Shown here: positions 8,931 to 17,674 of the stretch, in pieces | Position numbering within the stretch: position 1 is the first letter of the stretch | Layout: every line of letters starts with the position of its first letter | Assembly (NCBI RefSeq): GCF_003428335.1 | Contig: NZ_CP031704.1 | Location: 2,914,001 to 2,978,000 of the forward strand | Length of the DNA stretch: 64,000 nucleotides | Reading direction: 5' to 3' | From: Solimonas sp. K1W22B-7 | GTDB taxonomy: Bacteria > Pseudomonadota > Gammaproteobacteria > Nevskiales > Nevskiaceae | Made by a program: the position numbers and the translations under genes | The notes under the pieces: model-generated | Told to the model about the DNA's origin: nothing | Databases searched by the model: none | Seen by the model: the letters and a program-made list of their open reading frames with translations, nothing else

Positions 8931-10028
8931 ATGGACGGAGCGTCCCGTATCGCCGACCTGTTCGCACCGCTGGGCTTCAAGCACGGGCCGTCGATGAAGA
9001 ACCGCCTGATCCTGGCGCCGCTGACCAACCTGCAGAGCCACGAGGACGGCAGCCTCTCGGACGACGAGTTCCACTGGCTGGCCAAGCGCGCCCAGGGCGG
9101 CTTCGGCCTCACCATGAGCTGCGCCGCCTTCGTGCAGATGCAGGGCCGCGGCTTCCCCGGCCAGCTCGGCGTCTCCGACGACCGCCAGCTGCCCGGCCTG
9201 ACGCGCCTGGCCACGGAAATCCGCCGGCACGGCAGCCTGGCCGTGGTGCAGCTGCACCACGCCGGCGTGCGCTCGCCCAAGGACCTCAACAACGGCCTGG
9301 AGCCCGTGGGGCCCTCCGACTTTGCCGAGACCGGCGCCCGCGCACTCAGCCATGCCGAGGTGGAGCAGCTGATCGAGGACTTCATCGCCGCCGCCCTGCG
9401 TGCGCAGAAGGCCGGCTTCGATGGTGTCGAGGTCCATGGCGCGCACGGCTACGTCGTCGCCCAGTTCATCAGCAGCGAGTTCAACCAGCGCGAGGACGAG
9501 TTCGGCGGCTCGCTGGAGAACCGCTGCCGCGTCCTGTTCCGCATCATCGACGGCATCCGCGAACGCTGCGGACCGGACTTCAGCCTGGGCCTGCGCATCT
9601 CGCCCGAGCGCTTCGGCCAGAAGATGTCCGAGGTCATCGAGATCAGCGAGCGCTTGTTCCGCGAAGCGAAGATCGACTACCTCGACCTGTCGCTGTGGGA
9701 CGCTTTCAAGGAACCGATCGAAGAGGCTTACCACGGCAGCTCCCTGCTCTCCTGGTTCACCCGCCTGGACCGCGGCGCGGTGCGCCTGGGAGCCTGCGGC
9801 AAGATCCGCGGCACCCGGGAAGCCCTCGCCTGCCTGCAAGCCGGCGCCGACTTCGTCGCCATCGGCCGCTCCGCAATCCTGCACCACGACTTCCCCGAGC
9901 GCGTGCGCGGCGACGGCGAGTTCCAGCCGGTGAAGCTGCCGGTGACCGCGGACTACCTGCGCAATGAAGGGCTGGGACCGAAGTTCGTGGAGTACATGAG
10001 GACGTGGCCGAAGTTTGTTGCGGAGTAA
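8931..10028 (+). CDS. NADH:flavin oxidoreductase, Old Yellow Enzyme family
   Basis: FMN-dependent TIM-barrel oxidoreductase of 365 residues. Visible family features are KNRLILAPLTNLQS at the first strand, QLHHAGVRS (FMN/substrate contact), GFDGVEVHGAHGYVVAQFIS with FNQREDEFGGSLENR, and the C-terminal phosphate-binding stretch GADFVAIGRSAILHHDFP. The HGAH motif places it with 2,4-dienoyl-CoA-reductase/NADH oxidase-like members; the Fe-S and NAD domains of full dienoyl-CoA reductases are absent, so substrate is unknown. It follows folD after 1 nt and is probably co-transcribed. Confidence 0.85.
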   Translation: MDGASRIADLFAPLGFKHGPSMKNRLILAPLTNLQSHEDGSLSDDEFHWLAKRAQGGFGLTMSCAAFVQMQGRGFPGQLGVSDDRQLPGLTRLATEIRRHGSLAVVQLHHAGVRSPKDLNNGLEPVGPSDFAETGARALSHAEVEQLIEDFIAAALRAQKAGFDGVEVHGAHGYVVAQFISSEFNQREDEFGGSLENRCRVLFRIIDGIRERCGPDFSLGLRISPERFGQKMSEVIEISERLFREAKIDYLDLSLWDAFKEPIEEAYHGSSLLSWFTRLDRGAVRLGACGKIRGTREALACLQAGADFVAIGRSAILHHDFPERVRGDGEFQPVKLPVTADYLRNEGLGPKFVEYMRTWPKFVAE

Positions 10029-10271
10029 AAGCGCCCAGCCGCAGCTTCTTCCAATGTCTTGGTGAGCGCAGCGAATGCTTTTGATGGTCCGGGTTCCCTC
10101 GTAGCGGCGCCCGCACAGGGGTCGGGCGCAGGGGGCGAGCCGGACAGGATGTCCGGCCGAGGACACGCAGGCCATGGATGGCCTGTGTGTCCGACCCCTC
10201 AGCGACCGACCACTGGGCGGGGAACCCCGCGTGAGCGGGGCGCCGATACAAGGGTACGTTTTCTCTTGGTT

Positions 10272-10301
10272 ACTTCTCTTTGACGTATATCAAAGAGAAG
10301 T
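10272..10301. repeat. Perfect inverted repeat, 12-bp arms
   Basis: Arms ACTTCTCTTTGA (10272-10283) and TCAAAGAGAAGT (10290-10301) are exact reverse complements around a 6-base loop. The flanking sequence (TTCTCTTGGTTA before, GACTCGCCCTTGGGCGA after) resembles the multicopy intergenic element common in xanthomonad-like gammaproteobacterial genomes. It may serve as a bidirectional terminator or mRNA-stabilising element between the two convergent genes. Confidence 0.6.
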
Positions 10302-10400
10302 GACTCGCCCTTGGGCGAAATAAACCTCCAGAGAACCACCGCTCCTGACCAGCGTAGTCGCCGGCGTTCCCGCCCCCAAGGACGACCGCACCAACCACCA

Positions 10401-10424
10401 GGTCGCGAGCAAGCTCGCTCCTGC
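10401..10424. repeat. REP-like palindrome
   Basis: GCGAGC-AA-GCTCGC hairpin (10405-10418) within GGTCGCGAGCAAGCTCGCTC. This is the core of repetitive extragenic palindromes widespread in pseudomonads and relatives. It lies 15 bp beyond the stop of the acyl-CoA synthetase gene. Confidence 0.6.
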
Positions 10425-10438
10425 AATTCTGACTATGG

Positions 10439-12124
10439 TCAGGCGCCTGAGGCCCAGACAACAGGCTTCTTCTGCCGCAGCCACCCATCGAAATACCGCG
10501 CATAGCTGCATTCGATCGCCGGCCGCTTCACCTTCAGCGTCGGCGTGATGAACCCGCTCTCCACCGTCCATTGCTCGGTCACCACCGCCAGGCAATCCAT
10601 CTGCTCATGCGGATCCAGGTCCGCATTGATGCGCTCCAGGTGCTCGCCCAGCGAGGCCGCCAATGCCTGGCGCTCGGCCGGATTGCGGGCGTGGTTGGCC
10701 GCGTCCTGCGACAGCATGACGATGCCCAGCGGCTGCGGGTAATTGGCGCCCACCACGCAGCAGGCCTCGATCGTCGGATGCGTCACCAGGCGATCCTCGA
10801 TCGGCGACGGCGCCACGTACTTGCCCTTGGAGGTCTTGAACAGGTCCTTGACCCGCCCGGTGATGCGCAGGCGTCCCTCCGCGTCGATCTCGCCCTTGTC
10901 GCCGGTGCGCAGGAAACCATCGTCGGTCAGCGTCTCGCGGGTCTTCTCCGGCTCCTTGAAATAACCGGTCATCAGCGCCGGCGAGCGCATCTGCACCTCG
11001 CCCCCCTCGCCGATACGACACTCCACGCCAGGGTAAGGCACGCCGACATAGCCCGGCTTGCCCTGCCCCGGCAGGTTGCTGTGCGAGCAGCCGAAGTTCT
11101 CGGTCATGCCGTAGCCCTCCAGCAGTTCCAGACCCAGGCCGTGGTACCACTTGAGCAGTTCGGGCGGCATCGGCGCGGCGCCGCCGCCGGCGAAGCGCAC
11201 CTGGTCCAGCCCCATGCCAGCCAGCAGGCGACGCTTCACCACCGTGTTCAGCAGCGGGATGCGCAGCAAACGCTCGAGCTTTTCCTTCGGCAACTTCGAA
11301 TACACGCCCTGCTGGAACTTGACCCACAGCCGCGGCACCGAGATGAACACCGTGGGCCGCGCGCGGCGCAGGTCCTGCGGGAAGGTCTCCAGCGATTCGG
11401 CGAAGTACACACGAATGCCCGCATTGAGGGAGCCGGCCTGCACCATCCAGCGCTCGGCGACGTGGGCCAGCGGCAGGTAGGACAGCAGGCGGTCTTCCGG
11501 CCGGGTGCCGAAGCGCTGCTGCAGCGCCTCCCCGGACCAGCCGATGCTGTTGAAGACGTGCATCACGCCCTTGGGCATGCCAGTGGTGCCGGAGGTGTAG
11601 ACGATGGTGGCCAGGTCCTCGCCCTTGCGCAGCGGCTGGCCGGGCAAGGGGTCTGTCTTCGCCACGATCTCGTCCCACTCCGGAAAGCTCTCGGCCGGCG
11701 ACAGCGGATAGCGGATGCATTTGACCGCGCTGCCGATCACACCGGGGCGCATCATCGGCCAGTCGTCCAGCTTGCCGACAAAGCAGGCACGCGCCTCGCT
11801 GTGCTGCAGGATCTGCTTGACCGAATCTGCCGTAAGCGTCGGGTAGATCGGCACGCTGACGTAGCCGGCCATCCAGATTGCCAGGTCGGACATGATCCAC
11901 CAGGCGCAGTTCTTCGACAGGATCGCGACGCGCGTGCCGGGCTCCCAGCCGAAGGACTTCAGGTAGGCCGCCATGCGCCGCGCCTCGTCGGCGACCTGCG
12001 CCCAGCTGTAGTCGCGCATCCTGCCACCGCCCAGCGGCTGCGACAGGTAGATGGCCTGGGGCTGCGTCGCCTCCCAGTGATGGAGCCGGTTCAGCGGCAG
12101 CAGGGATTCGTCGATGACCGTCAT
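10439..12124 (-). CDS. long-chain acyl-CoA synthetase (AMP-binding)
   Basis: Activates a carboxylic acid, probably a long-chain fatty acid, to its CoA thioester with ATP. The 561 residues have the P-loop YTSGTTGMPKG near residue 190, the adenylate motif GYGMTENFG, the hinge region GFLRTGDKGEID and GRVKDLFKTSKGKYVAPSPIE, and a C-terminal lysine in ITPTLKVKR. The N-terminus and insertions resemble the FadD15/ACSBG-like long-chain branch rather than acetyl-CoA synthetase. It is divergent from the acyl-CoA dehydrogenase gene, and the shared 118-bp spacer probably holds both promoters. Confidence 0.88.
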   Translation of the reverse strand: MTVIDESLLPLNRLHHWEATQPQAIYLSQPLGGGRMRDYSWAQVADEARRMAAYLKSFGWEPGTRVAILSKNCAWWIMSDLAIWMAGYVSVPIYPTLTADSVKQILQHSEARACFVGKLDDWPMMRPGVIGSAVKCIRYPLSPAESFPEWDEIVAKTDPLPGQPLRKGEDLATIVYTSGTTGMPKGVMHVFNSIGWSGEALQQRFGTRPEDRLLSYLPLAHVAERWMVQAGSLNAGIRVYFAESLETFPQDLRRARPTVFISVPRLWVKFQQGVYSKLPKEKLERLLRIPLLNTVVKRRLLAGMGLDQVRFAGGGAAPMPPELLKWYHGLGLELLEGYGMTENFGCSHSNLPGQGKPGYVGVPYPGVECRIGEGGEVQMRSPALMTGYFKEPEKTRETLTDDGFLRTGDKGEIDAEGRLRITGRVKDLFKTSKGKYVAPSPIEDRLVTHPTIEACCVVGANYPQPLGIVMLSQDAANHARNPAERQALAASLGEHLERINADLDPHEQMDCLAVVTEQWTVESGFITPTLKVKRPAIECSYARYFDGWLRQKKPVVWASGA

Positions 12125-12242
12125 GTCGATTCCTCAGATAATTGTTGTTACCGAACAGCCGGCGCTTGCAGGCCATTCGGGGCCGGGATTATGGTGCATC
12201 CCTCTTAACCCGGAACCGCCAATGGCGGTAATAAAAATAACC

Positions 12243-13379
12243 ATGAAGCATCCGTTCTACACCGAAGACCACGAGGCCTTCCGCCAGCAGCTGCGACGCT
12301 TCGTCGACAGGGAGATTGCTCCCAACATCGACAAATGGGAAGCCGCCGAAACCCTTCCGCGTGAGCTGCATCTCAAGGCCGCCGAGGCCGGCATCATGCA
12401 GCTGGGCTTTCCCGAATCCTGCGGCGGCACCGAGGTCGACCCCTTCTACGGCATCGTCGTCACCGAAGAGCTGGCTCGCGCCGGCAGCGGCGGCCTGATC
12501 GCCAGCCTGATGTCGCATGGCATCGGCACGCCGCCGGTGGCCCACGTCGGCAACGCCGAGCAGAAGGAGCGCTTCGTGCGCCCGGTGCTGGCCGGCGAGA
12601 AGATCGCCGCGCTGGCGATCACCGAACCCGGCGGCGGCTCCGACGTGGCCAATCTCCGCACCAGGGCCGTGCGTGACGGCGACCATTACGTGGTCAACGG
12701 CTCCAAGACCTTCATCACCTCCGGCATGCGCGCCGACTTCATCACCACCGCCGTGCGCACCGGCGGTGACGGCATGGGCGGAGTCTCCCTCCTGGTGATC
12801 GAGGGCGATACCCCGGGGCTGACGCGCTCGCCGCTGCACAAGATGGGCTGGTGGTGCTCGGACACGGCCACGCTGTACTTCGACAACTGCCGGGTGCCGG
12901 CGGCCAACCGCATCGGCCCGGAGAACGCCGGCTTCATGGCGATCATGATGAACTTCAACAACGAGCGCCTGATGCTGGCGGCGCAGGCCTGGGCCTTCGC
13001 CCAGGTCTGCTACGAGGAATCCCTGGCCTACGCCCGCGAGCGCCAGACCTTCGGCAAGCCGCTGATCCGCAACCAGGTGATCCGCCACAAGCTGGTGGAC
13101 ATGCGCATGCGCAACGAGGCGGTGAAGGCCAACCTCGACATGGCGGCCTGGCGCATCGGGCAGAAGCAGTTCCCGGTGGCCGAGCTGAGCATGCTGAAGA
13201 ACTTCGCCACCACCTCGCTGGAATGGGTGGCCAACGAGGCGATGCAGATCTTCGGCGGTGCCGGCTACCTGCGCGGCTCCAAGGTGGAGCGCATCTACCG
13301 CGAGACCAAGGTGCTGACCATCGGCGGCGGCTCGCTGGAGATCATGAAGGACCTGGCAGCCAAGCAGATGGGCTATTAG
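12243..13379 (+). CDS. acyl-CoA dehydrogenase
   Basis: FAD enzyme catalysing alpha,beta-desaturation of an acyl-CoA and passing electrons to ETF. About 378 residues: ALAITEPGGGSDVANLRTRA (flavin binding), NGSKTFITSG, ERQTFGKPL and AMQIFGGAGYLRGSKVERIYRE. The usual catalytic YEGT glutamate near the C-terminus is replaced by IGGG; Glu241 in MNFNNERLMLA occupies the alternative position used by isovaleryl- and long-chain dehydrogenases. The start is set at MKHPFYTEDH; an in-frame ATG at 12222 would add 7 residues. ETF subunits and ETF-QO are also encoded in this window. Confidence 0.9.
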   Translation: MKHPFYTEDHEAFRQQLRRFVDREIAPNIDKWEAAETLPRELHLKAAEAGIMQLGFPESCGGTEVDPFYGIVVTEELARAGSGGLIASLMSHGIGTPPVAHVGNAEQKERFVRPVLAGEKIAALAITEPGGGSDVANLRTRAVRDGDHYVVNGSKTFITSGMRADFITTAVRTGGDGMGGVSLLVIEGDTPGLTRSPLHKMGWWCSDTATLYFDNCRVPAANRIGPENAGFMAIMMNFNNERLMLAAQAWAFAQVCYEESLAYARERQTFGKPLIRNQVIRHKLVDMRMRNEAVKANLDMAAWRIGQKQFPVAELSMLKNFATTSLEWVANEAMQIFGGAGYLRGSKVERIYRETKVLTIGGGSLEIMKDLAAKQMGY

Positions 13380-13416
13380 CCGCGATAAAATGTCCGCCTC
13401 AAGCACGGAAGCCAGG

Positions 13417-13821
13417 ATGACGGACCAGACTCGCGCGCTCATCGAGCGCTACTACGCAGCCTTCAACGCCGGTGACATGGACGGCTTTCTCGGCATGCTC
13501 ACCGATGACGTGGTGCATGACGTGAACCAGGGCCTGCGCGAGCGTGGCCGCGAGGCTTTCGCCGCATTCATGCTGCGCATGAACCGCAACTACCGCGAGC
13601 AGATCGTCGACCTGGTGGTGCTGGCCGAACCCTCGGGCCGCCGCGCGGCGGCCGAGTTCACGGTGCTGGGCGAGTACATCGCCACCGACGCCGGCCTGCC
13701 GGAGGCCAGCGGCCAGACCTACCGCCTGCCGGCCGGCGCCTTCTTCGAGATCCGCGACGGCAAGGTCGCCCGCGTGACCAACTACTACAACCTGCAGGAC
13801 TGGCTGGCGCAGGTGCAATGA
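13417..13821 (+). CDS. SnoaL-like / ketosteroid isomerase-related protein
   Basis: Small alpha+beta-barrel (NTF2-fold) protein of 134 residues. Visible family features: LIERYYAAFNAGDMDGFLGMLTDDVVHDV near the N-terminus, and FFEIRDGKVARVTNYYNLQDWL at the C-terminus. The start MTDQTRALIER follows GCCAGG; an upstream ATG at 13390 adds nine residues without family character. The stop overlaps the next ATG (ATGA), so it is translationally coupled to the GNAT gene. Reaction unknown. Confidence 0.75.
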   Translation: MTDQTRALIERYYAAFNAGDMDGFLGMLTDDVVHDVNQGLRERGREAFAAFMLRMNRNYREQIVDLVVLAEPSGRRAAAEFTVLGEYIATDAGLPEASGQTYRLPAGAFFEIRDGKVARVTNYYNLQDWLAQVQ

Positions 13822-14417
13822 GCGAGCCGACCGTCGAGCTGCTGCGCGGCGCCGACATCGCCCGGCACCTGGACGCCTTGGCGCAGCTGCGCATCACGGT
13901 ATTCCGCGAGTTCCCCTACCTCTACGAGGGCAGCGCCGAGTACGAGACGCGCTACCTGCAGACCTACATCGACAGCCCCAGCAGCCTGGTCGTGCTGGTG
14001 CGCGACGGCGACCGCGCGGTAGGCGCCTCCACCAGCCTGCCGCTGGCCGAAGCGCACCAGGAGATGCGCGACCCCTTCCTGGCCGCCGGCCTGCCGCTGG
14101 AGCAATACCACTACTTCGGTGAATCGCTGCTGCTGCGGCCTTACCGCGGCCGCGGCCTGGGCCTGCGCTTCTTCGAGGAGCGCGAGGCGCACGCACGCGA
14201 ACTGGGGCTGCCCTGGACCACGTTCTGCGCGGTCGAACGGCCCGGCGGGCATCCGTCGCGCCCGCCGGACTACGTGCCCAACGATGCCTTCTGGGGACGC
14301 CGCGGCTATGTCCGCGAGCCGGCCCTGCAGTGCCGGCTGATCTGGCCCGACGTCGGTGCAGCCAGCCCCAGCGAGAAGACCCTGGGCTTCTGGCGCAAGC
14401 GCCTGGACGCGGCATGA
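13818..14417 (+). CDS. GNAT-family N-acetyltransferase
   Basis: 199-residue acetyl-CoA-dependent acyltransferase. The acetyl-CoA pyrophosphate loop is [19 protein letters not shown] near residues 105-120, followed by FCAVERP and [17 protein letters not shown], a usual GNAT C-terminal pattern. It overlaps the preceding SnoaL-like gene and the following carbon-nitrogen hydrolase by 4 nt each, so the three are one translationally coupled unit. The acceptor substrate cannot be read from the sequence. Confidence 0.8.
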   Translation: MSEPTVELLRGADIARHLDALAQLRITVFREFPYLYEGSAEYETRYLQTYIDSPSSLVVLVRDGDRAVGASTSLPLAEAHQEMRDPFLAAGLPLEQYHYFGESLLLRPYRGRGLGLRFFEEREAHARELGLPWTTFCAVERPGGHPSRPPDYVPNDAFWGRRGYVREPALQCRLIWPDVGAASPSEKTLGFWRKRLDAA

Positions 14418-15313
14418 GCACGGCGGGCTTCGTCGTCGCCGCGGCGCAATACCCGGTCGGCGAGTTCGCCGCCTGGGAGGAATTCGAGGACAAGCTCGGG
14501 CGCTGGTGCCGGGAGGCTGCCGCTCAGGGCGCGCGCCTGCTGGTCTTTCCCGAGTACGCCAGCATGGAACTGGCCTCGTTGCTGGCGCCGCCGCTGCGCG
14601 CGGACCTGCACGGCCAGATCGCGGCGATGCAGCACTTCCTGCCGCGCTGGCAGGCACTGCATGCGCGGCTGGCGCGCGAAACCGGCGCCTACCTGCTGGC
14701 CGGGAGCTTCCCGACGCAGATGGCGGACGGCGGCTACCGCAACCGCGCCTGGCTGTTCAGCCCCGAGGGCGGCGCGGACTGCCAGGACAAGCAGATGATG
14801 ACGCGCTTCGAGCGCGAGCAGTGGGGTATCGGTGCCGGCCCGGGCCTGAAGCTGTTCGAGACCGCACTGGGCCGCATCGGCATCTGCATCTGCTACGACA
14901 TCGAGTTTCCGCTGATCGCGCGGGCGCTGGTCGAGGCCGGCGCCGACCTGCTGCTGGCGCCCAGCTGCACCGACACCCTGGCCGGCTACCACCGCGTGCG
15001 CATCGGCGCCCAGGCTCGCGCCCTGGAAAGCCAGTGCTACGTGGTGCAGGCCCCCCTGGTCGGCGAGGCGCCGTGGTCGCCGGCAGTGGACGTCAACATC
15101 GGCGCCGCCGGCGTTTACACGCCGGTGGACCGCGGCCACCCCGACGACGGGGTACTGGCCGCTGGCCGCCTCAACGAGCCGGGGTGGATCTGTACCCGGA
15201 TCGACCCGGCGACCCTGGCCAAAGTCCGCCAGGAAGGCCAGGTCTTCAACCACCGCGACTGGCCGCTGCAGCCCGCCCCGGACAGCCCCGTCAGCCGGAT
15301 CAACCTGCCCTAG
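14414..15313 (+). CDS. carbon-nitrogen hydrolase (nitrilase superfamily)
   Basis: 299-residue cytoplasmic amidase/nitrilase-like enzyme with the Glu-Lys-Cys triad: Glu47 in LLVFPEYASME, Lys126 in DCQDKQMMTRFE, and Cys160 in IGICICYDIEFPLIARAL. The segment LLLAPSCTDTLAGYHRVRIGAQARALES is characteristic of the family branch usually found next to GNAT proteins. Start chosen at [17 protein letters not shown] because the ATG overlaps the GNAT stop. Likely hydrolyses an amide whose acylation state is linked to the partner GNAT enzyme; this is inference. Confidence 0.85.
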   Translation: MSTAGFVVAAAQYPVGEFAAWEEFEDKLGRWCREAAAQGARLLVFPEYASMELASLLAPPLRADLHGQIAAMQHFLPRWQALHARLARETGAYLLAGSFPTQMADGGYRNRAWLFSPEGGADCQDKQMMTRFEREQWGIGAGPGLKLFETALGRIGICICYDIEFPLIARALVEAGADLLLAPSCTDTLAGYHRVRIGAQARALESQCYVVQAPLVGEAPWSPAVDVNIGAAGVYTPVDRGHPDDGVLAAGRLNEPGWICTRIDPATLAKVRQEGQVFNHRDWPLQPAPDSPVSRINLP

Positions 15314-15316
15314 CGG

Positions 15317-15335
15317 CCCCGATTCGGGGATTTTT
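15317..15335 (+). terminator. Intrinsic terminator after the hydrolase gene
   Basis: CCCCG-ATT-CGGGG stem followed by A and five T, 3 bp after the hydrolase stop codon. Closes the SnoaL-GNAT-hydrolase unit. Confidence 0.6.
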
Positions 15336-15378
15336 ACTGAAAAAAGACAAAATTCCTACTGTCGTCACGGCGATAGCG

Positions 15379-15408
15379 TTGATACTTCATGCTTGGAATG
15401 GCTAGAAT
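15379..15408 (+). promoter_or_regulatory. Sigma-70-type promoter of the first ompA-like gene
   Basis: TTGATA (15379-15384) and TAGAAT (15403-15408) are separated by 18 bp, each matching the consensus in five of six positions. Transcription would begin near 15415, about 28 nt before the ATG at 15443. Confidence 0.6.
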
Positions 15409-15442
15409 CGCGCGAGCTGTACAAATACATTCCGGGGGCCAC

Positions 15443-17278
15443 ATGTTGAACAAGTTGGGAACGGCGCTGAAAAGCGGCGCCATCATCGGAGCGACGGCGG
15501 CAGCTGCCCTGTTCGCCGGCTCCGCGAGCGCTTACGAGCCGGGCTGGTACTTCGGCCTCAGCGGCTCCTATGTCGCCGTCGAGGATTCCGACGGCAACCT
15601 GAAGACGACGACCGTGGCCCCGAGCACGCAAACGCCGGGCACGGACGCGACGACCTGCCTGCTGACGGGCGTCCCGGGCCTGGGGCCGTTGCTCAACGGC
15701 GTGGTCGGCGCCCTTGGCGTCGACCAGGGTTGCCTCCTGTTCCTGCTCGGCCCCGGCAATCCCGCCGGCCCTCCCGTGGTCACTCCGGGCGAAGTCAACA
15801 CCGCCACCACGCCCTCGCGCATGGTGTTCGACGGCGGCCTGGGCATCGAAGGCTCGATCGGCTACCTGTTCGAAGGCGGCTTCCGCCCCGAACTGGCGCT
15901 GGCCTATGCCGAGAGCGACCTCGACGAACTCACCATCCAGAGCGCCGGCGGCCCGGTCAGCAGCAGCCCCGACGGCAAGCTGATGACCTACCGCGCCATG
16001 GCCAACGCCTGGTTCGACTTCGACTTCGGCAGCAGCCTGGTGCCCTACATCGGCGCCGGTGCGGGCTACCAGAAGGCCACGCTGGACATCGGCGACAGCT
16101 CGGGCGACAGCTCCGGCTTCGTCTACCAGGCCGGCGCCGGCCTCGGCTTCCTGGTCAACGACAAGACCACCCTGTCGGTGGACTACCGCTACATCGTCGG
16201 CGACGACGTCGAGAGCGGCACCACCACCACCCCGGTTGCCCCGGATGGCTCGATCAGCGTCAAGGGTGACGGCGAGTACAAGGCCCAGACCGTAGGCCTG
16301 AACCTGCGCTACGCCTTCGGCGGCAACGCCACCGACAGCGACGGCGACGGCGTGCCCGACCGCAAGGACAAGTGCCCCAACACGCCCAAGGGCGTGACGG
16401 TGTACTCCGACGGCTGCCCGGTCGACACCGACGGCGACGGCGTGCCCGACTACCTCGACAAGTGCCCCGGCACCCCGAAGGGTACGGCCGTTGACGCCAA
16501 GGGCTGCCCGGCCGACTCGGACGGCGACGGCATCCCCGACTCGCTCGACAAGTGCCCCGGCACCCCGCGCGGCGTGATGGTGGGCCCGGATGGCTGCCCG
16601 ATCGACAGCGACGGCGACGGCATCCCCGACGCCTACGACAAGTGCCCCAACACCCCCAAGGGCGTGATCGTGGGTCCGGACGGCTGCCCGGCCGCTGACG
16701 CGGACGGCGACGGCGTGCCCGACTTCATGGACAAGTGCCCGCAGACGCCGAAGGGTGTCGCCGTGGGTCCGGACGGCTGCCCGCTGGATTCCGACGGCGA
16801 CGGCATCCCCGACTACCTCGACGAATGCCCGCGCTCGCCGCCGGGTGCCAAGGTCCTGCCCAACGGCTGTGCGCTGACCGGCGACTGCCGCAAGCCGCGC
16901 CCGGGTGAAGCGGTCGATGCCAATGGCTGCGCGCTGGACAAGAACTTCATCCTGCGCGGCGTCAAGTTCGAGTTCGATTCGGACCGCCTGACCGAGCCCG
17001 CCAAGCTGATCCTCAACGAGGTGGCCGAGACGCTGAAGGCCTACCCGACGATCAAGGTCGACCTGGAAGGCCACACGGACAACGTCGGCACCGACAACTA
17101 CAACCTCGGCCTGTCGGAGCGTCGCGCCAACACGGTCAAGGTCTACCTGGCCAGCCGCAGCATCGAAGCCCCGCGCATGAACCCGGTGGGCTACGGCGAG
17201 ACCCGCCCGATCGATACCAACGACACCGAGGAAGGCCGCGAAGAGAACCGTCGCGTCGAACTCAAGGTCATCGAGTAA
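15443..17278 (+). CDS. OmpA-family outer-membrane protein with thrombospondin type-3 repeats (copy 1)
   Basis: 611-residue envelope protein. A signal peptide (cleavage near SASAYEPG) precedes an eight-strand-like beta-barrel domain (about residues 32-292). Six calcium-binding TSP3 repeats of about 30 residues follow from residue 298, each with DSDGDGxPDxxDKCPxTPKG and a GCP motif; the acidic DxDGDG positions bind Ca2+ in this family. The C-terminal OmpA domain (from KFEFDSDRLTEPAK) carries LEGHTDNVGTDNYNLGLSERRA with the peptidoglycan-contacting Asp and Arg. ATG chosen at MLNKLGTALK; the longer frame lacks a signal-like start. Likely links outer membrane to peptidoglycan. Copies 2 and 3 follow downstream. 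Confidence 0.9.
   Translation: MLNKLGTALKSGAIIGATAAAALFAGSASAYEPGWYFGLSGSYVAVEDSDGNLKTTTVAPSTQTPGTDATTCLLTGVPGLGPLLNGVVGALGVDQGCLLFLLGPGNPAGPPVVTPGEVNTATTPSRMVFDGGLGIEGSIGYLFEGGFRPELALAYAESDLDELTIQSAGGPVSSSPDGKLMTYRAMANAWFDFDFGSSLVPYIGAGAGYQKATLDIGDSSGDSSGFVYQAGAGLGFLVNDKTTLSVDYRYIVGDDVESGTTTTPVAPDGSISVKGDGEYKAQTVGLNLRYAFGGNATDSDGDGVPDRKDKCPNTPKGVTVYSDGCPVDTDGDGVPDYLDKCPGTPKGTAVDAKGCPADSDGDGIPDSLDKCPGTPRGVMVGPDGCPIDSDGDGIPDAYDKCPNTPKGVIVGPDGCPAADADGDGVPDFMDKCPQTPKGVAVGPDGCPLDSDGDGIPDYLDECPRSPPGAKVLPNGCALTGDCRKPRPGEAVDANGCALDKNFILRGVKFEFDSDRLTEPAKLILNEVAETLKAYPTIKVDLEGHTDNVGTDNYNLGLSERRANTVKVYLASRSIEAPRMNPVGYGETRPIDTNDTEEGREENRRVELKVIE
16919..17019 (+). repeat. 101-bp block identical in three ompA genes (copy 1)
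   Basis: This block, coding for NGCALDKNFILRGVKFEFDS and the start of the OmpA domain, is base-for-base identical at 16919-17019, 20496-20596 and 24659-24759. No synonymous change is present across 33 codons, which suggests recent gene conversion or duplication. Confidence 0.85.
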
Positions 17279-17295
17279 AGAAAGCGCTGTAACTC

Positions 17296-17329
17296 AAAAA
17301 CCCCGCCGGAGCGATCCGGCGGGGTTTTT
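17296..17329 (+). terminator. Intrinsic terminator of ompA copy 1
   Basis: Perfect 10-bp stem CCCCGCCGGA/TCCGGCGGGG with GCGA loop, A5 before and T5 after, 18 bp past the stop. The A tract may let it work on both strands. Essentially the same terminator, including the preceding GCGCTGTAACTC, follows ompA copy 3 at 25038-25070. Confidence 0.9.
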
Positions 17330-17346
17330 CTTTGGCTGGCGGAAAA

Positions 17347-17370
17347 GATCGCGACTTGCGTCGCTCCCAC
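17347..17370 (-). repeat. REP-like element, left arm
   Basis: Reverse complement of 17675-17698 over 24 bases without mismatch; core reads GTGGGAGCGACGCAAGTCGC on the minus strand. This core is a common extragenic repeat of xanthomonad- and pseudomonad-type genomes. Confidence 0.65.
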
Positions 17371-17674
17371 GAAGCGAGGGCGCCCGAAGGAGCGGAGCCT
17401 CCAGCGCGTTCGGACTTCGCAGGCCCGGCGCAGGCTTCGTCATGCGGGCGAAAGCCCGTATCCGGCGATGGACGAGTAGCCACGGCGGGCCTCGACGGCG
17501 AACCCGCAGTCCCGTAGCCCGGTTTGCCGCAGGCAAGCCGGGACTCCGCCCCGCCCGCGCTCCCCGGCTTCGCTGCGCGAAACCGGGCTACGGAGAGCAC
17601 CGATTTGCTTCTGCCTTATGGCGATGCCATGCATTCACACCTGGGAACCCCGGCATTCCACGCCGAACCACCCC

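Larger units (their letters stand above)
10029..10438. other. 410-bp intergenic stretch with repeats, no gene
   Basis: Lies between the convergent oxidoreductase and acyl-CoA synthetase genes. It contains a long inverted repeat (10272-10301) followed by a short CGCCC/GGGCG palindrome, and a REP-like GCGAGC/GCTCGC hairpin near its right end. Small open frames here read through these repeats on both strands and show no protein character. Confidence 0.7.

Noticed and set aside
7403-9385. A 660-codon minus-strand frame joining ccmA to the antisense of folD
   Set aside because: Only the ccmA part (7403-8005) has family motifs; the rest is the shadow of folD and the flavin oxidoreductase.
10199-10595. 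Short minus-strand frames in the gap before the acyl-CoA synthetase
   Set aside because: They translate the palindromic intergenic repeats; such frames are often annotated as hypothetical proteins but lack support.
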